From NCBI RefSeq assembly GCF_000003605.2, contig NW_003149220.1, positions 1-16,656 of the forward strand: a stretch of DNA of 16,656 bases, read 5' to 3'. The notes under the pieces are model-generated. The model worked only from the letters and a program-made list of their open reading frames with translations, did no database searches and was not told where the DNA came from. Shown here piece after piece: positions 9,651-16,656 of this stretch; the stretch's first letter is position 1, and every line of letters starts with the position of its first letter. The translations under genes were made by a program, and so were the position numbers. The stretch comes from Saccoglossus kowalevskii. Lineage: Eukaryota > Hemichordata > Enteropneusta > Harrimaniidae.

Positions 9651-10937
9651 GCTGGCAAATGGACCCTATTCATTTCAATAGTCCAGCTATATGTTTTGCG
9701 ACGTATATATACGCAGTGACTGGCTTGTAAATTAACTGTATTCATTTCTGTAGGCCATCTATACGTTTTGCGACGTGTACATACGCAGTGACTGGCTGGC
9801 AAATGAGCCCTATTCATTTCTATAGGCCATCTATATGTTTTGCGACGTGTACATACGCAGTGACTGGCTGGCAAATGGACCCTATTCATTTCTATAGGCC
9901 ATCTATACGTTTTGTGTGCATTTGCATACGCAGTGACTGGCTGGCAAATGGACCTTATTCACTTCTATAAGCTTTCTATATGTTTTGCCACGTGTACATA
10001 CGCCGTGACTGGCTGGCAAATGGACCCTATTCATTTCTAAATGCCATCTATATGTTTTGCGATGTGTACATACACAGTGACTGGCTGGCAAATTAACTGT
10101 ATCATTTTATAGGCCATCTATACGTTTATCGACGTGTACATACGCAGTGACTGGCTGGTAAATGGACCCTATTCATTTCTATATGCCATCTATATGTTTT
10201 GCGACGTGTACATACGCAGTTACTGGCTGGCAAAAAGACCCTATTCATTTCTATAGGCTATCTATTTGTTTTGCGACGTGTACATACGCAGTGACTGGCT
10301 GGCAAATTAAATGTATTCATTTCTATAGGCCATCTATACGTTTTGTGTGCGTGTACATGCGCAGTGACTGGATGGCAAATGGACCCTATTCATTTCTATA
10401 GGCCATCTATACGTTTTGCGACGTGTACATACGCAGTGACTGGCTGGCAAATGGACCCTATTCATTTCTATAGGCCATCTATACGTTTTCAGTGCGTGTA
10501 CATACGCAATGACTGGCTGGCAAATGGATCCTATTCATTTCTATAGGATATCTATATGTTTTGCGACGTGTACATACGCAGTGACAGGCTGGCAAATGGA
10601 CCCAATTCATTTCTATAGGCTATCTATATGTATTTCGACTTGTTCATACGCAGTGACTGGCTGACAAATGGACCCTATTCATTTCTACATGCCATCTATA
10701 TGTTTTGCGACGTGTACATACGCAGTGACTGGCTGGCAAATGGACCCTATTCATTGCTATAGGATATCTATACGTTTTGCGACGTGTACATACACAGTGA
10801 CTGGCTGGCAAGTGGACCCTATTCATGTCTATAGCTATCTATATGTTTTGCGACGTGTACATTCGCAGTGACTGGCTGGCAAATAGACCCTATTCATTTC
10901 TATAGGCCATCTATATGTTTTGCGACGTGTACATACG
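9642..10937. repeat. More diverged monomers, partly a copy of 2265-2841
   Basis: Continuous array with more private changes than elsewhere: gcatttgcatacg (near 9918), cacttctataagctttc (9960-9976), a 70-bp unit at 10075-10144 with two single-base losses, caaaaagaccc (10232-10242), ctatttgtttt, and ttcgacttgttc. Units 9426-10144 follow the order of 2049-2841 at an offset of 7377. Units 10723-10937 resemble 3275-3490. No gene, RNA or mobile element is seen. Confidence 0.85.
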
Positions 10938-11226
10938 CAGTGACTGGAAGGCAAATGGACCCTATTCATTTCTATAGGCCATCTATACGTTTTCAGTGCG
11001 TGTACATACGCAGTGACTGGCTGGCAAATGGACCCAATTCATTTCTATAGGCTATCTATATGTTTTTCGACGTGTTCATACGCAGTGACTGGCTGACAAA
11101 TGGACCCTATTCATTTCTACATGCCATCTATATGTTTTGCTACGTGTACATACGCAGTGACTGGCTGGCAAATGGACCCTATTCATTTCTAGAGGCCATC
11201 TATACGTTTTGCGACGTGTACATACG
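10938..11226. repeat. 289-bp four-unit tandem duplication, left copy
   Basis: Unit lengths 73-72-72-72 repeat at an offset of 289. Marks are aaggcaaatg with a cagtgcgtg end, cccaattc with tttttcgac, ctgacaaatgg with ctacatgcc and ttttgctacg. The first three units appear identical between the copies; the fourth differs at several bases (ctagagg against ctacagg, tatacg against tatatg). Confidence 0.9.
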
Positions 11227-11515
11227 CAGTGACTGGAAGGCAAATGGACCCTATTCATTTCTATAGGCCATCTATACGTTTTCAGTGCGTGTACATACGC
11301 AGTGACTGGCTGGCAAATGGACCCAATTCATTTCTATAGGCTATCTATATGTTTTTCGACGTGTTCATACGCAGTGACTGGCTGACAAATGGACCCTATT
11401 CATTTCTACATGCCATCTATATGTTTTGCTACGTGTACATACGCAGTGATTGGCTGGCAAATGGACCTTATTCATTTCTACAGGCCATCTATATGTTTTG
11501 CGACGTGTACATAGG
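11227..11515. repeat. 289-bp four-unit tandem duplication, right copy
   Basis: Right copy of 10938-11226. Its fourth unit (11444, cagtgattgg) matches unit 871 rather than its tandem partner 11155, so the 582-1014 block is closer to this copy in that part. Confidence 0.9.
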
Positions 11516-11950
11516 CAGTGACTGGCTGGCAAATTAACTGTATTCATTTCTATAGGCCATCTATACGTTTTGTGTGCGTGTACATGCGCAGTGACTGGCT
11601 GGCAAATTAACTGCATTCATTTATATCGGCCCAACTATATGTTTTGCGACGTGTACATACGCAGTGACTGGCTGGCAAATGGACCATATTCATTTCTATA
11701 GGCCATCGTATATGTTTTGAGACGTGTACATACGCAGTGACTGGCTGGCAAGTGGACCCTATTCATGTCTATAGGCCATCTATATGTTTTGTGTGCATGT
11801 ACCTACGCAGTGACTGGCTGGCAAATGGACCCTATTCAATTCTATATGCCATCTATATGTTTTGCGACATGTACATAGCAGTGACTGGCTGCCAAATGGA
11901 TCCTATTCATTTCTATAGGCCAGCTATATTTTTTGCGACATGTACATACG
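11516..11950. repeat. Mixed monomers leading into the 71-bp block
   Basis: Four 73-bp units stand in a row (11516, 11589, 11662, 11735), the only such run in the window, each longer by a different base: tgtgcgtg end, an extra c in atatcggccc, catcgtatatg, and tgcatgtacc. They are followed by a 71-bp unit (11808) and a ctgccaaatggatcc unit (11879). Unit 11735 is the same composite as 12460. Confidence 0.85.
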
Positions 11951-12501
11951 CAGTGACTGGCTGGCAAATGGACCCTATTCATTTCTATAGGCCATATATG
12001 TGTTTTGCGACGTGTATATACGCAGTGACTGGCTGGCAAATTAACTGTATTCATTTCGATAGGCCATCTATATGTTTATCGACGTGTACATACGCAGTGA
12101 CTGGCTGGCTGGCAAATGGACCCTATTCATTTCTAGAGGCCATCTATATGTTTTGTGTGCATGTACCTACGCAGTGACTGGCTGGCAAATGGACCCTATT
12201 CAATTCTATATGCCATCTATATGTTTTGCGACATGTACATAGCAGTGACTGGCTGCCAAATGGATCCTATTCATTTCTATAGGCCAGCTATATTTTTTGC
12301 GACGTGTACATACGCAGTGACTGGCTGGCAAATTAACTGCATTCATTTATATCGGCCAACTATATGTTTTGCGACGTGTACATACGCAGTGACTGGCTGG
12401 CAAATGGACCATATTCATTTCTATAGGCCATCGTATATGTTTTGAGACGTGTACATACGCAGTGACTGGCTGGCAAGTGGACCCTATTCATGTCTATAGG
12501 C
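11941..12501. repeat. 0.56-kb segment, copy of 7711-8271
   Basis: Holds the 77-bp unit at 12095 with ctggctggc and the 71-bp unit at 12172. It matches 7711-8271 with about three differences and no indel, then departs at unit 12460, which switches to the tgcatgtacc type. Confidence 0.92.
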
Positions 12502-12532
12502 CATCTATATGTTTTGTGTGCATGTACCTACG
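12172..12532. repeat. 361-bp five-unit tandem duplication, left copy
   Basis: Unit lengths 71-72-72-73-73 are followed by a second partial copy at an offset of 361. From 12163 to about 12430 no difference from the right copy was found by hand. Confidence 0.92.
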
Positions 12533-12791
12533 CAGTGACTGGCTGGCAAATGGACCCTATTCAATTCTATATGCCATCTATATGTTTTGCGACATGTACA
12601 TAGCAGTGACTGGCTGCCAAATGGATCCTATTCATTTCTATAGGCCAGCTATATTTTTTGCGACGTGTACATACGCAGTGACTGGCTGGCAAATTAACTG
12701 CATTCATTTATATCGGCCAACTATATGTTTTGCGACGTGTACATACGCAGTGACTGGCTGGCAAATGGACCATATTCATTTCTATAGGCCA
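12533..12791. repeat. 361-bp five-unit tandem duplication, right partial copy
   Basis: Repeats 12172-12430 without visible change, then diverges at ccatatatatg (near 12789), where it enters the segment shared with 8794-9650. Confidence 0.9.
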
Positions 12792-13642
12792 TATATATGT
12801 TTTGCGACGTGTACATACGCAGTGACTTGCTGGCAAGTGGATCCTATTCATTTCTACATGCCATCTATATGTTTTGCGACGTGTACATACGCAGTGACTG
12901 GGTGGCAAATGGACACTATTCATTTCTATAGGACACTATTCATTTCTATAGGACATCTATACGTTTTGTGTGCATGTACATACGTAGTGACTGGCTGGCA
13001 AATGGACCCTATTATTGTCTATATGCCATCTATATGCTTTGCCACGTGTACATACGCAGTGACTGGATGGCAATTGGACCCTATTCATTTCTATAGGCCA
13101 TCTATATGTTTTGTATGCATGTACATACGCAGTGACTGGCTGGCAAATGGACCCTATTCATTTCTATAGGCCATCTATATGTTTTGCGACGTGTACTTAC
13201 AGAGTGACTGGCTGGCAAATGGACCCCATTCATTTCTATAGGCCATCTATATGTTTTCCGACGTGTACATACGCAGTGACTGGCTGGCAAATGGACCCTA
13301 TTCATTTCTATAGGCCATCTATACGTTTTGCGACGGGCACATACGCAGTGACTGGTTGGCAAATGGATACTATTCATTTCTATAAGCCATCTATACGTTT
13401 TGTGACGTGTACATACGCAGTGACTGGCTGCCAAATGTACCATATTCATTTCTATAGGCCATCTATACGTTTTGCGACGTGTACATACGCAGTGACTGGA
13501 AGGCAAATGGACCCAATTCATTTCTATAGGCTATCTATATGTATTTCGACGTGTTCATACGCAGTGACTGGCTGACAAATGGACCCTATTCATTTCTATA
13601 GGCTATCTATATGTTTTGCGACATGTACATACGCAGTGACTG
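12786..13642. repeat. 0.86-kb segment, copy of 8794-9650
   Basis: Contains the 93-72-73 cassette at 12892 (20-bp duplication at 12911-12930 and 12931-12950), here with ggacatc in place of ggccatc, and the cgacgggcac and tgtatttcgac marks. The offset from the other copy is 3992. Confidence 0.88.
13418..13633. repeat. 216-bp three-unit tandem duplication, left copy
   Basis: Units ctgccaaatgtacc, aaggcaaatg with tgtatttcgac, and ctgacaaatgg recur 216 bp downstream. Confidence 0.88.
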
Positions 13643-13849
13643 GCTGCCAAATGTACCATATTCATTTCTATAGGCCATCTATACGTTTTGCGACGTGTAC
13701 ATACGCAGTGACTGGAAAGCAAATGGACCCAATTCATTTCTATAGCTATCTATATGTATTTCGACGTGTTCATACGCAGTGACTGGCTGACAAATGGACC
13801 CTATTCATTTCTATAGGCCATCTATATGTTTTGTGTGCATGTACCTACG
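13634..13849. repeat. 216-bp three-unit tandem duplication, right copy
   Basis: Right copy, with aaagcaaatg for aaggcaaatg and a one-base loss (ctatagctatc for ctataggctatc) that makes unit 13706 71 bp. The last unit (13777) changes to the tgcatgtacc type and starts the block shared with 5025. Confidence 0.87.
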
Positions 13850-14190
13850 CAGTGACTGGCTGGCAAATGGACCCTATTCAATTTTAAATGCCACCTATAT
13901 GTTTTGCGACGTGTTCATAGCAGTGACTGGCTGCCAAATGGAGCCTATTCATTTCTATAGGCCAGCTATATGTTTTGCGACGTGTACATACGCAGTGACT
14001 GGCTGGCAAATTAACTGCATTCATTTATATCGGCCATCGATTTGTTTTACGACGTGTACATACGCAGTGACTGGCTGGCAAATGGACCATATTCATTTCT
14101 ATAGGCCATCTTATATGTTTTACGACGTGTACATACGCAGTGACTGGCTGGCAAGTGGACCCTATTCATGTCTATAGGCCAGCTATATGT
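13832..14190. repeat. Copy of 5080-5438
   Basis: Unit lengths and private marks match 5080-5438 at an offset of 8752. Differences seen include attttaaatgccacc here against attctaaatgccatc there, and catcgatttg against catctatatg. Confidence 0.85.
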
Positions 14191-14817
14191 TTTGCGACGT
14201 GTACATATGCAGTGACTGGCTGGCAAATTAACTGTATTCATTTCGATAGGCCATCTATACGTTTATCGACGTGTACATACGCAGTGACTGGCTGGCTGGC
14301 AAATGGACCCTATTCATTTCTAGAGGCCATCTATATGTTTTGTGTGCATGTACCTACGCAGTGACTGGCTGGTAAATGGACCCTATTCAATTCTATATGC
14401 CATCTATATGTTTTGCGACATGTACATAGCAGTGACTGGCTGCCAAATGGATCCTATTCATTTCTAAAGGCCAGCTATATGTTTTGCGACGTGTACATAC
14501 GCAGTGACTGGCTGGCAAATTAACTGCATTCATTTATATCGGCCATCTATATGTTTTGCGACGTGTACATACGCAGTGACTGGCTGTTAAATGGACCCTG
14601 TTCAGTTATATAGGCCATCTTACGTTTTGCGACGTGTACATACGCAGTGACTGGCTGGCAAATGGACCCTATTCATTTCTATAGGCCATCTATATGTTTT
14701 GCGACGTGTACATACGCAGTGACTGGCTGGCAAATGGACCCTATTCATTTCTATAGGCTATCTATATGTTTTGCCACGTGTACATACGCCGTGACTGGCT
14801 GGCCAATGGACCCTATT
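14191..14817. repeat. Mixed monomers with a partial 77-71 block
   Basis: The 77-bp unit at 14282 (ctggctggc) and the 71-bp unit at 14359 begin the usual block, but after the attaactgc unit (14502) the expected accatattc unit is missing. In its place is a diverged 71-bp unit (14574) with ctgttaaatgg, gttcagttatatagg and catcttacg. Unit 14789 is a composite (see findings). No gene is seen. Confidence 0.85.
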
Positions 14818-16656
14818 CATTTATATCGGCCATCTATATGTTTTGCGACGTGTACATACGCAGTGACTGGATGGCATATGGACCATATTCATTTCTATAG
14901 GCCATCTTATATGTTTTGCGACGTGTACATACGCATTGACTGGCTGGCAAGTGGACCCTATTCATGTCTATGGGCCATCTATATGTTTTGCGACGTGTAC
15001 ATACGCAGTGACTTGCTGGCAAATGGACCCTATTCATTTCTATAGGCCATCTCTACGTTTTGCGACGTGTACTTACGGAGTGACTAGCTGGCAAATGGAC
15101 CCTATTCATTTCTATAGGCCATCTATATGTTTTGCGACGTGTACATACGCAGTGACTGGCTGGCAAATGGACCCTATTCATTTCTATAGGCCATATATAT
15201 GTTTTGCGACGTGTATATACGCAGTGACTGGCTGGCAAATTAACTGTATTCATTTCGATAGGCCATCTATACGTTTATCGACGTGTACATACGCAGTGAC
15301 TGGCTGACTGGCAAATGGACCCTATTCATTTCTATAGGCCATCTATATGTTTTGTGTGCATATACCTACGCAGTGACTGGCTGGCAAATGGACCCTATTC
15401 AATTCTATATGCCATCTATATGTTTTGCGACATGTACATAGCAGTGACTGGCTGCCAAATGGATCCTATTCATTTCTATAGGCCAGTTATATGTTTTGCG
15501 ACGTGTACATACGCAGTGACTGGCTGGCAAATTAACTGCATTCATTTATATCGGCCATCTATATGTTTTGCGACGTGTACATACGCAGTGACTGGCTGGC
15601 AAATGGACCATATTCATTTCTATAGGCCATCGTATATGTTTGCGACGTGTACATACGCAGTGACTGGCTGGCAAGTGGATCCTATTCATTTGTACATGCC
15701 ATATATATGTTTTGCGAGGTGTACATACGCAGTGACTGGGTGGCAAATGGACACTATTCATTTCTATAGGACACTATTCATTTGTATAGGCCATGTATAC
15801 GTTTTGTGTGCATGTATATACGTAGTGACTGGCTGGCAAATGGACCCTATTATTGTCTATATGCCATCTATATGCTTTGCCACGTGTACATACACAGTGA
15901 CTGGATGGCAGTTGGACCCTATTCATTTCTATAGGCCATCTATATGTTTTGTGTGCATGTACATACGCAGTGACTGGCTGGCAAATGGACCCTATTCATT
16001 TCTATAGGCCATCTATATGTTTTGTGACGTGTACTTACAGAGTGACTGGCTGGCAAATGGACTCCATTCATTTCTATCGGCCATCTATATGTTTTGCGAC
16101 GTGTACATACGCAGTGACTGGCTGGCAAATTAACAGTATTCATTTCTGTAGGCCATCTATACGTTTTGAGTGCGTGTACATACGCAGTGACTGGCTGGCA
16201 AATGGACCTTATTCATTTCTATAGGCCATCTATACGTTTTGCGACGTGCACATACGCAGTGACTGGCTGGCAAATGGACACTATTCATTTCTATAAGCCA
16301 TCTATACGTTTTGTGACGTGTACATACGCAGCAACTGGCTGCCAAATGTACCATATTCATTTCTATAGGCCATCTATACGTTTTGCGACGTGTACACACG
16401 CAGTGACTGGAAGGCAAATGGACCCAATTCATTTCTATAGGCTATCTATATATGTTTTTCGACGTGTTCATACGCAGTGACTGGCTGACAAATGGACCCT
16501 ATTCATTTCTATAGGCTATCTATATGTTTTGCGACATGTACATACGCAGTGACTGGCTGGCAAATGGACCCTATTCATTTCAATAGTCCAGCTATATGTT
16601 TTGCGACGTGTATATACGCAGTGACTGGCTTGTAAATTAACTGTATTCATTTTCTG
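14818..16656. repeat. 1.84-kb segment, copy of 5487-7326
   Basis: Includes the 77-bp unit at 15294, the 71-bp unit at 15371 and the 93-72-73 cassette at 15730 (20-bp duplication at 15749-15768 and 15769-15788). Private changes are tgtttgcg (loss of one T near 15640), gcgaggtg, tgtatagg and ccatgtatacg near 15778-15800, and a 2-bp ta expansion (ctatctatatatg) that makes unit 16401 74 bp. The window ends inside the cttgtaaattaac unit. Confidence 0.9.

Larger units (their letters stand above)
1..16656. repeat. Satellite DNA array, 72-bp monomer, about 229 head-to-tail units
   Basis: The entire window is a direct tandem array with no inverted unit and no unique insert. A unit runs from cagtgactggctggcaaatg (unit positions 1-20), through gaccctattcatttctatag (21-40) and gccatctatatgttttgcga (41-60), to cgtgtacatacg (61-72). 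Unit starts counted by hand from 4 to 16619 give 228 full units, mean 72.9 bp. The core around cagtgactgg is the most constant part. The main variable places are positions 11-14 (ctgg, aagg, atgg, ctga, cttg), 18-25 (atggaccc or attaactg), 49-52 (tatatg or tatacg) and 57-64 (gcgacgtg or a one-base-longer tgtgcatg type). The array continues past both window edges, so its true length is unknown. Satellite identity is certain from structure; chromosomal place and species are not visible. Confidence 0.98.

Noticed and set aside
1-16656. CRISPR-like array
   Set aside because: The repeats are contiguous with no unique spacers; the variable parts are versions of the same monomer and there is no leader or cas gene.
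1-16656. CENP-B box in the monomer
   Set aside because: The nearest stretch (ttttgcgacg to tacgcag) lacks the TTCG and CGGG elements in the required spacing; the variant tttttcgac has TTCG but no CGGG follows.
1-16656. Transposon, viral, rRNA or tRNA content
   Set aside because: No terminal inverted or long terminal repeats, target-site duplications, recognisable enzyme motifs or RNA-gene sequence were seen; every stretch aligns to the monomer.

Overview
The whole window is one uninterrupted tandem-repeat (satellite) array; I see no unique sequence and no edge of the array. The basic unit is 72 bp. Taking the conserved core cagtgactgg as the start of each unit, I placed unit starts by hand from position 4 to position 16619. 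This gives 228 complete head-to-tail units, all in the same orientation, plus 3 bp at the left edge and 38 bp at the right edge. The lengths are 159 units of 72 bp, 41 of 73, 14 of 71, 7 of 93, 5 of 77, one of 70 and one of 74. These add up exactly to the 16,615 bp between the first and last start. The consensus is about 44% GC with three or four CpGs per unit.

Nothing looks like a gene. Open frames run on both strands because 72 is a multiple of 3: the + strand reads a 24-residue repeat (AVTGWQ...CTY) and the - strand another (MNRVHLPASHC...). The 73-, 71- and 77-bp units break these frames at once, usually at the TAG in ctatagg. They are read here as by-products of the period. The window suggests a eukaryotic heterochromatic, centromeric or subtelomeric satellite. 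The species cannot be told from the sequence and I do not recognise the monomer as a named satellite.

The interest lies in the higher-order structure. Diagnostic unit variants recur in fixed order: the 93-bp unit with an internal 20-bp duplication, the 77-bp unit with a 4-bp insertion, a 71-bp unit missing one base near its 3' end, and the attaac subfamily. They form cassettes that are copied at several scales. Recent tandem duplications have periods of 216, 289, 361, 433 and 526 bp (3, 4, 5, 6 and 7 units). Longer segments recur at a distance: about 1.84 kb at 5487-7326 and 14818-16656 (offset about 9.33 kb), about 1.3 kb at 1088-2465 and 6111-7416 (offset about 5.0 kb), about 0.86 kb at 8794-9650 and 12786-13642, and about 0.56 kb at 7711-8271 and 11941-12501 (offset 4230). 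Several junctions fall inside single units, leaving chimeric monomers that look like crossover scars.

Layout: 1-620 is a truncated cassette tail; 582-1014 a block shared with 11155-11588; 1015-2480 a long cassette; 2481-3380 mixed units; 3381-4246 the 433-bp duplication; 4247-5486 mixed, attaac-rich; 5487-7326 the long cassette again; 7327-7710 mixed; 7711-9650 two cassettes with the 526-bp duplication; 9642-10937 the most diverged units; 10938-11515 the 289-bp duplication; 11516-13642 the 361-bp duplication and copies of 7711-9650; 13418-14190 the 216-bp duplication and a copy of 5089-5438; 14191-14817 mixed; 14818-16656 the copy of 5487-7326.
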